Origin: Torymus aiolomorphi
Lineage: Eukaryota; Arthropoda; Insecta; Hymenoptera; Torymidae
Direction of reading: 5' to 3'
Length of the DNA stretch: 64,000 nucleotides
Assembly: GCA_036365515.1 (NCBI GenBank)
Contig: CM070874.1
Coordinates: 47,615,083 to 47,679,082 of the forward strand
Position numbers and translations under genes: made by a program. This document shows, piece by piece, positions 13,061 to 23,902 of this stretch; position 1 is the first letter of the stretch; every line of letters starts with the position of its first letter. The notes beneath the pieces were generated by a model that saw only the letters and a list, made by a program, of their open reading frames with translations, had not been told where the DNA came from and made no database searches.

Positions 13061-14010
13061 ACCTTCGGACAATGGCCGTCTATTTCGAGCGATATACCTC
13101 GCGCCTGCAGCTTGGTAGCGCGAGCGCAAGCGCGCGTCTGTCTGACTCTCTATCTCTCTCGGGCCGCGCGCGTACGCATATACTTGTCTCCCGAGGCGCT
13201 CGCTCGCTCTTTCTCTCCCGAGTTATTCAGAGCTGTCTTACCCGCTCCTTCTCTTGCTCTTGCGATTTTTCACTGTCCCTCTCGCTCTCCTTTCCTACCC
13301 TTCTGCCGTTACCGCCGCTGTTGTTGCCGCGGCGGCTGCTGCATTTGTCGCTTTTTTGCATCGCTGCTTTGTTTTACTTTCTTTCCACTGGCTCCCTCGC
13401 ACTGTTATTATTGCAGATTTTTCTCCACTTCGCGGGAGATGTAGCGCCAGGCATTTGTAAGCACGAGAGCGAGTCTTTCTTAGCGAATAAATATCATTGA
13501 GAAATTCGCCCGGGAAATTTATTGTAATGCGAAACGATATTTTATATACCTATCCAGATTGTATTTCCTTCGGCGATGGCTTTTTTTATTATTCAGAAGC
13601 AAGCCCATTACTTATTCTGCTTCTAAACAAACCGATAATTATGTTTGCATCCGAAGAGCGCAGTTTCATTATTTTCACGAATTATATTAGTTCAGTAATT
13701 TATGTGAAGAATTTCGCGCCTGCTGTATCATTCTGCAGAAATATACTACGCGAACGTGCAAGTTCATAAACTCTGGGGGAGTCAAATAAATTTTCTGTTG
13801 CTAATAAATGTCGCTATAATATTTGGACTAAGGTATTCGAATCTCTTAAATTCTGTCAGGCGCCAGCAGTCTAGCCTGTATTGTACAACTACGAGAAAAA
13901 CGAGCTTGGAATACCGCAAGAAAATTAATGTCAAGTAATATTTTCACAATAACAATTATTTCCATTAACAAACTCACCGAATCTAACTCGAGGTGCATTG
14001 CAAAGGGGCT
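10201..14010. other. GC-rich non-coding DNA with CG/GA/TC low complexity
   Basis: No gene recognised. Notable points are a CGCG-rich patch near 11580-11645, purine-rich DNA at about 12100-12180, and a long pyrimidine-rich stretch at 13000-13430. That stretch creates an apparent 212-codon Ser/Leu-rich frame (12865-13500) with no domain character. It is followed by AT-rich DNA from 13500. Confidence 0.55.
13025..13056. repeat. (CT)16 microsatellite
   Basis: A pure CT dinucleotide run inside a larger pyrimidine-rich block. It is the cause of the poly-Ser/Leu open frames around it. Confidence 0.95.
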
Positions 14011-14011
14011 A

Positions 14012-14065
14012 CGAGAAGGTTACATACCTGAAACAAAAATAAAAAGTTCTAATTAGTCATGAATG
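14012..14065 (-). promoter_or_regulatory. Candidate recursive (ratchet) splice site, junction 14027/14028
   Basis: Minus-strand reading: a branch-point-like TGACTAAT, then AGAACTTTTTATTTTTG, then TTTCAG joined directly to GTATGTAAC. The AG of the 3' splice site is plus-strand 14028-14029, and the GT of the 5' splice site is 14026-14027. Branch point to AG is roughly 25-30 nt, which is a normal spacing. A zero-length exon lets an intron be removed in steps: splicing to the AG rebuilds a donor at the same spot. This would be the last of three sites in the direction of transcription. Sequence alone cannot prove use. Confidence 0.6.
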
Positions 14066-17000
14066 AAAGACGTGTTTCAATATAACGTAATTAATACTCG
14101 AGCGATGTAATACACATCTAAAGAGAAAATTAACGATGGAAATAGGAAAAAAGGACAGCATTGGCTTTCATTGCATATCAGGATGCAGCCATCGCGTGCG
14201 TTCCCCTACACAGCGACACTCGGCAGCAGCACTTCGACACGGCAGCGTGCGCAACTCTCTCGTGAATTGACAGGCCGCAGAGTAATTTTCCCTTCCGAAA
14301 GCCGCGCCGCGAGTATACGGGCTTCCTCTCTCTTTTTACCGCGTTACTCGTTTTTTTTCACTCGCTCTAAAAGACGAGCCGCGACTCGCGGCAGCAGAAA
14401 AATCGGCGTCCCACGGGATTTTACGCGCACGCGTGTCTTTGCGCGCAAAGGGGGAACTTGGCGGGCTTCGGTAATTTAATCAATTTTAATATTAACGAGG
14501 CCCTGTCGCCGAGGTTTCAACTGCGAAGCGTTAATAAATCTTGCCAATCGGTTTTAGTAGCATTTCGCGTGTTTGATTGCGTGAACGTTGCAATTATTAA
14601 TATTTGTCCGAATGAATGGCCGAGCCAATGGAAGATTATTTCATTAATGTTGAATTATTTATGTGTATTGCCTTGTGTAAATCTATTCGCACGTTCAATA
14701 TATATTCCGTTGCTGCAAGTAGGTTTATCATCATAAGTAAGTTATAATTCAGAATGTTGAATAGAGTCGTTATGAAAAAAGACGAAGTATATCCACCGGC
14801 TGTTTTTCCAGTTAGCTTTTACACATGATTACTGGCATTATAAAATATAATTACGGGTTTTATATAAAAAACGGCTTATAATATCCATTATGAAAAGCTC
14901 CTGAAAGAAGAAAAAATCGAAGAGAGCGAGTGATATATTTCACTTAATAAAGAGCCCCTTTCGCGCCACTCATTCTTGGCTCGACATTTAAAGTCCACCA
15001 ATAACAAGCGACGATCCGCAGGGTTGTTTCTTCGCCCACCAGCAGCAGCATACCGCCACCAGGCTGGTTTTCCTCTTCCGCGCGGGACACGCGAGCTTTC
15101 TTCGCTCTCTCTCTCTCTCTACCACCCTCGCTCCGGATGCGACTTGGCGGCTTGTGCTGGCCCAGTCGACGCTCCTGCTCTCATTTGAATGTAAATTACG
15201 GCCGGCGAGCGGGTAAGTAACGGCCGGGCCGGTTATTGTTCCGGTAAATTCTTGCACGAGAGGATACTTACTCCGGCTTAAGGACTTCCCGGGGAGGTTA
15301 TGCGCTCCCGCGCAGTGGTAGCAGCCACGCTGAGGTAAGACCGGGGCTGGCTGGCAAGCGCGAAAAATAGACCATTCGCAGGCCCAACGAAGGCGCTACT
15401 TTTCACCTTTCACGCTTGGCCCGTCGTCCCTAAATTACCTCATTTGATTTTTAATCTCCGTTGATTTTATTCAGCCGCTCGCCTTCGCTTGAATTATATA
15501 GTGTCGAGCAGCGCGGGATTAAAGGGCGTGGAACGGTGATTAGACGGGATATTCGCCGATCTATTCTCCTTCTTTCCCGCTCGCTCTATTCCGCCTGATT
15601 ATTTTCTCAAATTTTCATCCTGCAGCGAGGACGCGTGCCTTTACCGTTCCATTTATCTATCTCGCGATTTGCATTAAATTGATATGCGCGGCTTGAAAGG
15701 GAAGTACGAAACAGTGTATGGGCATCAGCTCCGTTGAGGCGAGAAAAACCCGTCTATTTAAGCGCATATACGCATCAGGATTTTTCCGCATAAACATAAT
15801 ACTCCCTTAGGCGTAATAAATCAATGCTTTAGCAAACACGGTAGATGCATTTAGCCGGCGCATAAAAGCCGAAAACACAGAAAATTGTCAGGCTGAAATA
15901 TGAGCAAAATCCCACGAGCCGCTCAAACGCCATTTGTAAAAAGCGAATGGCTTCCGCGAGGGTAATTTTTGTATGCGGAAAAGGCTGCATCGCGGCATGC
16001 ATCGTCGCCGCGCTGCGCCTTATAAATTATCGGTAAAACGAGACGCGCGAAGGAAGCTGCCACGGCGTCATTTTCCACGGATTTCCAGAGGCCTCCGCTC
16101 TTTCGAGCGCCGCTTCCACTTTCGATACGAAGGTAGGTGTGTGTACGCGCGGGCGGGCGTACGGTTACGCGGGAACGTGTCTCTATAGCTTCGGGTTTCA
16201 TTCGGCATGAGGCATCGCGCGTCGCGCTGGAAAAGCAGAAGCCGCGCGCGCAGATCCGGGAATCGCTTATGGCTCGACGTGTAGTGCTGTCACAGAGGCA
16301 GTTTCCGTGGCGGACGTCGGGATGATCGATGAGCCCGGGCTGTCTGTTGCTGCCGCAGCCGACTATCTCTCTTTCCCCCTCTATATTTTCCTTTGCCGCG
16401 CGCGTGCGGCTCGGCTTTTTCCTCCCTTTCCTCTCTTTTCTCCCGCGCCACGCTGTCCCGACAACCCGAGCCCTTTTTCTCTGTCTTTGCGAATCCCTTT
16501 TTCCGCGTGTTGCTTGTCAGTTTTTCATTTTTCCCCTCCTCCCGCTCGAGCGATGACTCCGCTTGCGCGGCCACCGGCTGCTCTTATTGCTCGTGCAATC
16601 AGATTTTTCCCTTTCTTCGCGACTGGATGCTTCTGCGAGAGCAGTTTTGTCTTTCAACCACGAGATTGACAACTGCGACTGATAAAACTATAAAACCTAG
16701 AAGTTGGAACAGTTTTTCACCACCATACCGATCGAACATCTTAATAAAGAAAAAATAAAAACACGCGTAAAGAGAGCCGGCCTATAATGTACGCGCGATT
16801 AACTCCAGGTGGATTTATTCCAGACATGGATCGAAGCGAGAGCGCCGCCGAGGACGCGGCAAAAAGTCGAGATAGCGAGGCTCGGTGCTGACGCAGCGAG
16901 CTTTCTTAGTTGCCGGGGCTTTAGATTTTTACGACGCGCTCGAACTTTATCTCTCCTTCGGCTCGACGCCGCGACTCGAGGCATCAACTACGCCGGGATT

Positions 17001-17815
17001 CGACGATATTTTATTTTTTTTTATCGTCCTCTTTTAATGTCCCCGCTGACGTGCTCGCAATCATTTTCCCGCGAAACGTCGCGTCCGCAGCGACGGGAGC
17101 GCGTCTGCAGGGAATGAGGAAGCCGCGACAATAAAGCGGAGCGAAGTAAAGCAGTCCCGCGAGATAAAACGAGAAATTATGAAAATTGAAGCGGCCCGCG
17201 GCAATAAAACGCGCGAATAATAGAGAGCCCGGCTTTATCGGCCGATAAATCGCGCGGGCGGCGCGTATCGATATATATTAACGCCGCGGCAAGAGCGTTC
17301 GCTACTTTGAAAAGCGTATTGCCGATAAGGGGGACGATGGGAAACGCAGCGGCCCGCCTCTTGAGGACGCGCGCTCGCGCAAAGTGCGCGCTGGCAGGAG
17401 GGAAATGCAGATAAACAGGAGAGAAAACAAACGCAGATAAGGCGGAGGAGGCGGCGACGGCTCGTTGTCTCTGACGCGGTCACGCGAGCCGCCCACACGC
17501 TGCTTCTCGCGCCCGCAGATATGCATCGTCATTAATGCCGCTTTCGCTCGCCTGCGCCTTTATAACCTACCCGGCGAATGAAAAACTTTTTCAATCCTCG
17601 TCGATCGCGCCGTTGTTCGGCCTGTCGCACCGCGCCGATTGAAGGATAATTAGCCAAATACGGAGTCCGCGATGAAACATAGTGACGCTGCCGCTTGAAA
17701 GGCTTATCCGCCGTTAGATCGACAAACGCAATAGCTACTTGTAACCTGCATCAGGGAATCTAAATTCCACTAGTTTCTCAAAATTAAATTTTATTCAATT
17801 ACTCAAGATAATGTA
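14066..17815. other. GC-rich non-coding DNA
   Basis: Mixed-composition DNA. It contains a (CT)8 run at 15105-15120, a GAG|GTAAGA donor-like word near 15331 (plus), and a pyrimidine-rich block at 16370-16650 giving proline/phenylalanine/serine-rich shadow frames. CGCG-rich DNA around 17100-17500 is followed by a sharp shift to AT-rich at about 17760, where the nested repeat cluster begins. I see no gene. Confidence 0.55.
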
Positions 17816-18580
17816 TACTGAGAGAAATGTTTGTATTTACTATAAACGTACACTCATAAAAATTTTCATTTCAGATCAAAGTAATTTATTTCCCACAAAA
17901 GGATATTCTTCTTGATTTTGAACTCAAAATTCCGTCTATTTGAACCAAAAGGAAAATCATTTCTACTCAAGATCCGCTTGTGTGAAAAAGAAACCTTTTA
18001 CTTAAAAAGTGTATATTCTAGTGTTTTTGCTAAAAAAAAATTGTAATTACTGCTGCTAATTATTGTGCAATCACTAATCAAGACTTTTTTTTTTACCATT
18101 CACGCAGAAAAATGATCCATTAGTAGCAAGAGGAAAATCTTTTTGTGAAAATCCGCTTGCTGTAAAACGATTATCATTTTTAATCTAACGTATTATTCTT
18201 AAAGCAAAAAATTCATTTTGTGCTTCAAGATTGTATTTTGTTTGCATCAAAATCCTTTGCTTTATTTCCGCAAATCGCATCCGTTATAGGCAAAATAACT
18301 TCATCTCGTTACATGAGTAAATGAGAACCAACTTCATTAAGTTTTTACTACAAAATGATTTTCCTTTTGTCACAAGAGGAAAAAGGGTAATTACTATAAA
18401 TAATTAGTCATATAATTAATTACAATACAATCAACTATTAGTTATTCTTATGAAAAGTATGAATACAGAATTGGATTTTAAAAGAAAATTATCTCTTCAA
18501 GTTAAGCAACTGTCGAGATATGAATTTTTTAAAATTATCCAATTTTTCTGAAATATATATTTCCTATTTTAACACTACTC

Positions 18581-18670
18581 GTCAGAAGCTTAGTTAGTCG
18601 TGTGGTTAAGGTACTGGCTTCCCAATGCAAAGGTCGAGGGTTCGATTCCCAGTCACTGCACTTCCAGATC
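18581..18670 (+). repeat. tRNA-derived unit, copy 1 (SINE-head-like)
   Basis: A box-A-like TGGTTAAGGTACTGG lies at 18603-18617 and a box-B GGTTCGATTCC at 18639-18649. The spacing and the intervening TTCCCAA loop resemble a tRNA (anticodon position CCC, glycine-like). The stems are degraded, especially the acceptor and anticodon stems, so it is not a functional tRNA gene. The same about 90-bp unit appears in inverted orientation at 19165-19250, including flanking bases outside the tRNA (GTCAGA at one end, CACTGCACTTC at the other). It is therefore a dispersed tRNA-derived repeat. Confidence 0.65.
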
Positions 18671-18750
18671 TATCCTCGAAAACATTTTCTCTTCGTTTTT
18701 TTCACGAAGTTAACCAATATTAATTAATTATTAAAATAAAAAAATATATA

Positions 18751-18852
18751 AATAAAATAAAATACATAAAAAATATAAATAATAAAATAAAATACATAAA
18801 AAATATAAATAATAAAATAAAATACATAAAAAATATAAATAATAAAATAAAA
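18751..18852. repeat. Tandem repeat, 30-bp unit, three exact copies plus a partial
   Basis: Units at 18751-18780, 18781-18810 and 18811-18840 are identical, and a fourth starts at 18841 and runs about 12 bp. The unit is made of AATAAAATAAAA, TACATAA, then AAAATATAAAT. Exact identity implies recent amplification. Because 30 is a multiple of three, it creates a false minus-strand frame with a ten-residue Phe/Tyr/Ile repeat (18724-19137). Confidence 0.97.
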
Positions 18853-19164
18853 GTTAAAATAAATAAAATGAATAGAAGTAACATTTTTTTTATTTAAATA
18901 GAAAATACGTTTAAACTTTTTTCTCGGGGAGCAAGAGGTTTCTTCTTCATACAAAACGATTTTGGTTAGAGAGGATTTTCCTATTGGTATACCTTCTATT
19001 TCCTTGAAGAGGAGTCCTTTTCGTACAAGAATAATTTGCCAGAAAAGGATTTTTCTCTTGTGGGAAAAGGAATTAATTTTGGCAATCAAGACAAGATTAT
19101 TTTCCTCTTGGATCAAAAGGATTCCATTTGCTACCAATGAACTTTTCTCTGCGTGAAGTTAGTT

Positions 19165-19250
19165 CAGAAGTGCAGTCACCGGGAATCGAACTCTTGACCT
19201 TCGGATTGGGAAGCCGATGCTTTAGCCACATGACTACCTGAGCCTCTGAC
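19165..19250 (-). repeat. tRNA-derived unit, copy 2, inverted relative to copy 1
   Basis: On the minus strand the unit runs from GTCAGAGGCTCAG through GTAGTCATGTGGCTAAAG to AGAGTTCGATTCCC and GGTGACTGCA. Here GTAGTCA can pair fully with TGACTGC as a 7-bp acceptor stem. TCGG/CCGA can pair around a TTCCCAA loop, so this copy is closer to a tRNA than copy 1. The D-arm is poor. Together with copy 1 it forms an inverted pair about 500 bp apart, pointing inward. Confidence 0.65.
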
Positions 19251-19677
19251 AGAGAATCGCAAAAAAAGAAAGATACGTTACTTCCATTTCCTCTTGCGCC
19301 AAAAGGAAAATCATTTTTGGACCAAAAACTTGACCAATAGGTACCTGTTTGGCTACTTTCAAAAAGAAAATCCTTTTATAGCAAAATTAAATCATTTCCA
19401 TCAAAAAGAAGTTTCATTTTCTTGCAAGATTAATTAGAGATCAATTTGTAAAGGAAATTGGGATTAATATGAAATTATTACTTTTTGTTCCACTAAAATC
19501 ATTTACACGCGAAAGAAAGTTTCTGTTTGAATCTAGAGAATAATCATTTCGAACCGAAAACGTAGGTTTCCGATATCAAAATAAAATGTTTGATTCAATA
19601 AGATAATCATTTGCATCCAAAGGATTTTCCCAAAAGGAATTTCCTTTTGCCTCAAGTAATCTATTTCTCTCAGTGTA

Positions 19678-19864
19678 AGAAAAATCACTATATTCGATAG
19701 TAACTGTGGGACAAACTTAAATTTTCATGAAATTGACTACAATTTATAGTAAAAATTGCTAGTCAAAATTACTCAACGCATAGGAATTTTTACTATAAAT
19801 TGTAGTAAATTTTATAAGAATTTAAGTGTGTCCCACAGTTACTATGGAATATAGTAATTTTTCC
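19678..19864. mobile_element. 187-bp hairpin MITE with TA flanks
   Basis: Two arms of about 84 bp are inverted repeats with about ten mismatches. The left arm starts AGAAAAATCACTATATTC and the right arm ends GAATATAGTAATTTTTCC. Inside, TAGTAACTGTGGGACA and TGTCCCACAGTTACTA mirror each other, as do ACAATTTATAGTAAAAATT and its complement. TA flanks both ends (19676-19677 and 19865-19866). It sits directly against the right end of the 17816-19675 element and shares that TA. It is non-coding. Confidence 0.85.
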
Positions 19865-19869
19865 TACAC

Positions 19870-22800
19870 CATTTTTCTTCGTGATACAAAAAGTATTATG
19901 CTCGGTATTATGAAAAGTGGAGCTTTAACTATCGTTTTTTGTTGGAATAAATTCTAAACGAATAAAAACGATAAATTTAGACGATATGCGTGTAACGCTT
20001 AGCAGAAAAGTCCATTGCATGCAAAATGGCCCTATATAGCAGGATCCAGGCGAGACAGACAAACAGCGCGTGGGGAGCTTTGGCGGCGTTAAAAGCTTTT
20101 TTGCGTTTCGGACGGCTCTCGTTGATTTTTTCGCGGCTTAAATTCAATTGTCCGCGCGACACTGGCCGCTGATCCGTGTAGACGCTCCGCTTCGTTAAAC
20201 GCTCGCCGGCACCAAAGAAGCGCGGGATTTTGCACGCACCGATACTGTGCACAGTTTCCCTGGATTTTTCACTTTAAGCCGCACGACTGCATTTAGTGGC
20301 CGATATGAGTTTGAAAAACGCTCTGTTCGTCGTTTTGAGTATTAAAACAGTTGATTTTTCAGTTAGCCAAAATAAGATTATTTTGCAGAGGTTAAAAGGC
20401 GCTTTTTCGTGAAATCCGAGAAAAATAGATTAATCGTGATATTTCATCGTCAGTGAAAAATAGAGAGAAAGTTTGGAAGAAAGGCGAAAACCACGAGCCG
20501 GTAATGAAATTCAGCGTGGCGCGGCGCTTGCACGCGATGGAAAACTTGAGTCGAATCAGCAAGCGATGCGAGAGAAAGAATAGTGCGCACCAGTCGGTAT
20601 AGAACGAGTAAGCTCGCGCGAGAATTCGAGAAAAATCAGCAGCGGACGATATTTCCACGAGCGTTTACTTTTTCGATTTGCTTGTTTTCCAACGGCACAC
20701 AATGGCATTTCGAGAGCCAACAACGCGGCGGTGCGGTAGATACTTTCTTTCCTATACCCGCAAGCTCCCGTGCTTTCTTCTCCTTGCTCTATTTCGGCGT
20801 CTTGGAATTCGCTAATAATTCTCGCAGCCGAAAGCGCAGCCGAGCATAGTTTCGGCAGCGGGCGCGTGCGCACGAGCGAGCTTATCGTCGGTTTTGCCGG
20901 CTGCACATGTGCGACCGATAAATTACTCAGGGACCATCGGGCCGACTGTGTTTTCTCACACCGCGAACGAGGAAAAAACGTCGAGAGCGAGCGAGAGGGG
21001 AAGCCGAGTTAGTGAGTGAGCCGCGCCCGGCGAAAAAAGAGCCGAGAGCCTCTCTCTTGAGCTTGAGCGCGAAATTATGCGTTTAAACGATGTGAAATAT
21101 GTCGGGGGCGGCCCGCACTTTTCAGCGGGATATTATTCTTAACATTATGAAAATACATTAGCCGGTATATTTTACAGGGATTAGCGACTAATTTCTTTAT
21201 TTTTCCGCTCCTATATATTCGCGACGCTATACGCCAGCAACAGATTCCGCCTAATTTTGGAGCGTGACTCAAGCTGTATCACTTTAAAAATACGGTCGAT
21301 ACGAATATCTCTTTCGGATGTTTTGAGATTCATTAGTTAGAGATTTAACGTCCCCACAGCTCGACGAGTTCGGTAGTGCAGCTAATTTTGGCCAGTGGCC
21401 CGGCGAAGGCGAGCAAAAAAGCTGTCCCCGCGCAAGGTGGCCTGCAGCACCGCTGAGGCGTGAATCCTGCGCAGCGGGGCCGATACAATCGACCCTCTTT
21501 TCCGCATAAATTTTGCGCGCGGCCATTAACACGCATGCGCATACACGCGAGACAAATGAAGTTGCGCGTCGCCGGTCTCGCATCTTAATGAGACGCGGCC
21601 TGTCATAACGAGGCTACCCAATCAATTACCGGGGGGCGAGATCCGCATTGGGAATAACGAAGTGCGGCTACGCGCGCGGATGTCGGTAGTTTAGCGGGCT
21701 GCAGCGGCCCGTCGCCCACGCGCATTAAAGCAATTATCGCTCGGCCACCGCGGCCCGTTTATCGGCTTAAGCCAATTGGCCCGGACGATGGATTTCCACG
21801 CGACGCCGGCGACGTCCCGTTGCGCGCAATCTTCCGCGTCCCCCGTCGCCCCCGTGATGCGCCGCGCGGCCCAAAGAGCGCGTCATCGCGTATTCATGAT
21901 TGCCCCTCCCGCCGTGCCTACCCGCGCACCTGCGCCTGATAATGCCAGCGGCTTTTGTTTGCCGCGCGACGCTCTTTTTTTCACGTTATTTCGCCTTGCT
22001 GTCGTCCCACCGGCTTATGATTCGTTATGTTTATTATCGTTTCGGTGCACGCATTCTCGATATATTACAATTTTAAATTGCAGGATTGAATAAAGAAGCG
22101 CGCAACACCTTATAAGGGGAAAAACTGTCTATTCACTTCATTTTTCTATTTGTATTCATGACAGGGCAGATTAAACGCGATTCGCAGGTGGAGGGAAAGT
22201 GGTACTCCGTCTTATCTGGGGGCCCAGGCAATTTTCGAGATCTTAGGCAGGAGCTCAAGCGTTAAGCAAGTTCGAGATGAAGGAGCTCCCGTCGAAGAGG
22301 TGCACGCGCTCGCGAGCCCGTATTACCGTATTTCCTCGAAGCGAAAGCCATGAGGGAAGCGCATCGACGCCGCGGCTACGTATACATATATACGCCCGGG
22401 GAAAAAGGAAGCGGGAGAAACAAGAGAGGCCGGGAGAGGGAAAAACGGCCAAGCGAGAAGATTGCACTTGCAGGGTGAAACGTCGGGGGGCTCGTAAGTA
22501 AGGCGAGAGCGCGCCCCGGAACGCTAAGTGGTTCTCGAGGGAGATCGTCGCGAAATTATTTACTCCTTTTTTCCAAGAGGGAAATCCTTTCCTCTTTTCG
22601 TGCACCCCACACACTGCTTTCTCCCGCCTCACCTTCGATGCAGTCCCAAAGAGCATCAGCCCTCGTTTCGCCGCTCTGTATAAACTTACCTTTTCTATAG
22701 ACTCGCTCCTCTGCAGGCGCTGTTGCCGCTGCTCCCTTTTTTCTAGAGCCGGGCGGAGTTCGGGACTCGCGCGATGCGCACCGAGATGAGCCTCGCGCGC

Positions 22801-22984
22801 CAAATTGAATGCCGAGGAGAGCTTCCAGCTCGAACGGGGCCACCAAGTTTTTCAATTGCGGCGAACTGAATCCAGATGGGCGCGAGATTTCGAATTTCTT
22901 TCCGCGCTGCACGTTAAAGAGTTCTCGAACAGGGCTTCAAAATTATTGCTCGTAACGTGGATTATTCCCCTTTACCTTGGCTTG
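19870..22984. other. GC-rich non-coding DNA
   Basis: Ordinary GC-rich DNA with many overlapping shadow frames. One minus-strand frame at 22255-22803 (183 codons) contains a textbook donor word, AAAAG|GTAAGTTTA, with the junction at 22689/22690. The coding text before it is Arg/Glu/Gln-rich and is not recognisable, so I do not call an exon. Nothing else stands out. Confidence 0.5.
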
Positions 22985-23902
22985 GTAAATAAATGAAAAT
23001 AACTAAAGCCTTCGATAATAAACCGTAATAAAGTATTCGCAAAATTAGTAGCGTATCAGGGGTAAAATGTTCAATTTAATTAAGGATTGTTTAGAAAACA
23101 GGTATCAAGTTGTCAAAGTTAATGGTTACAAAAACATCAGATTACCAATAACTATTGGAGTTCCCCAGGGAACAATATTGGGTCCACTACTATTTTTAGA
23201 CTACATAAATGATATCTTACGCATAACCCTAGATGGAAGTATAATATCTTATGCAAATAATACTGTTTTATTAAGTGAAGCGTCATCGTGGGACTTGGCT
23301 GAAACTAAAATGAATAATTACCTACACAAATTTATAATTGAATAGCATCTAACGATCTATCATTAAATATATCCAAAACGGTTTAGGTATAGCATTTGCA
23401 CCTAGTGACAGTGTGCTAGTGCAGAGAATAAACATTTTACTCTCCCACTTATGAAGAAAACCATCAGATTCAAGAGTAGTGAATTCAACGCGATAAAATA
23501 CTTTTAACATGCTCCCTAAAGAGCTAAAAACATTAAAAACTGTTTGGAAAAATATCAAAACCAAATTAAGTGTTGTGGATAAAAAACAATGACGTCCATG
23601 AAACTGGCAGAAATACTAGATTAATTTAAGCAAAATTTCTTTTTTAAATTTTATAAGAGTTAATTTAAATTTGAATGTTGAATATATTTTAATATAATGA
23701 CTAAAAATTAACTTTATTTTAGCATGTAAGTTTAGTATTGTATTAGTTTGTAAGCTACCACACCTATATATGTACAGGTATTTTGTGCACCTCTATAGGA
23801 TGCCAGCTATATAGTATGTAAGTCTTTTATATCGTGATACTAGCTGCATTATGTATCATTTTTGTACCATTTTGGTAAATAAATAAGTAAATAAATAAAA
23901 AA
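22985..23902 (+). mobile_element. Second 5'-truncated LINE fragment with RT motifs and (TAAA)n tail
   Basis: The fragment starts inside the RT palm at a KAFD-type motif (about 23005). It then reads through 'GVPQGTILGPLLF' (about 23157-23195), 'YIND' (about 23200), and 'YANNT' (about 23250) in place of YADDT, so both catalytic aspartates have become asparagine. After stops and a likely internal deletion, a C-terminal 'NMLPKELKTLKTVWKN' block appears near 23510-23555. The 3' UTR carries the AGGT/ACCT stem-loop. The element ends in a TAAATAAGTAAATAAATAAA tail at about 23878-23900. It probably belongs to the same broad clade as the copy at 7222-10200. Confidence 0.85.
23067..23345 (+). pseudogene. 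Reverse transcriptase fragment with catalytic Asp to Asn changes
   Basis: A 92-residue open stretch corresponds to the RT fingers/palm segment from just before the GVPQG motif to after the catalytic loop. The loop reads YANNT instead of YADDT, which would abolish metal binding. Upstream codons (KAFD and following) are interrupted by stops. It is a dead fragment with no start of its own: the first Met is an internal residue. Confidence 0.85.

Larger units (their letters stand above)
18104..19155. mobile_element. Inner TIR element with CACGCAGAAAAATG / TTTTCTCTGCGTG ends
   Basis: The left end at about 18104 reads CACGCAGAAAAATGATCCAT, followed by TAGTAGCAAGAGG. The right end, read backwards from 19155, gives CACGCAGAGAAAAGTTCATT, then GGTAGCAAATGG. 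The similarity extends about 40 bp. The element sits inside the 17816-19675 unit and has similar phrase repeats, so it is either a nested insertion or a rearranged relative. I find no clear target duplication. It has no coding capacity. Confidence 0.5.
17816..19675. mobile_element. TIR element with TACTGAGAGAAAT / ATTTCTCTCAGTG ends and TA flanks
   Basis: The ends are inverted repeats: 17816-17828 reads TACTGAGAGAAAT and 19663-19675 reads ATTTCTCTCAGTG. TA lies just outside both ends. The 1.86-kb interior is AT-rich and is built largely from degenerate copies of a phrase like CAAAAGGAAAATCATTT. Examples lie near 17897, 17946, 18128, 19042, 19116, 19300, 19365 and 19620-19650, in both orientations. 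It contains a second TIR pair, two tRNA-derived units and a 30-bp tandem repeat, so it is a composite. There is no transposase and it must be non-autonomous. The superfamily is unknown. Confidence 0.6.

Noticed and set aside
12865..13500. 212-codon plus-strand open frame
   Set aside because: A Ser/Leu/Arg-rich translation of a pyrimidine-rich block and a (CT)16 microsatellite. The hydrophobic stretches are artefacts of TC repeats.
18581..18670. Functional tRNA-Gly gene
   Set aside because: Acceptor and anticodon stems do not pair well, and the homologous unit at 19165-19250 shares sequence beyond the tRNA. It is a tRNA-derived repeat.
18724..19137. Minus-strand frame with repeated Tyr/Phe/Ile decapeptide resembling a membrane protein
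   Set aside because: The repeat is the translation of three exact 30-bp AT-rich tandem units within a mobile element.
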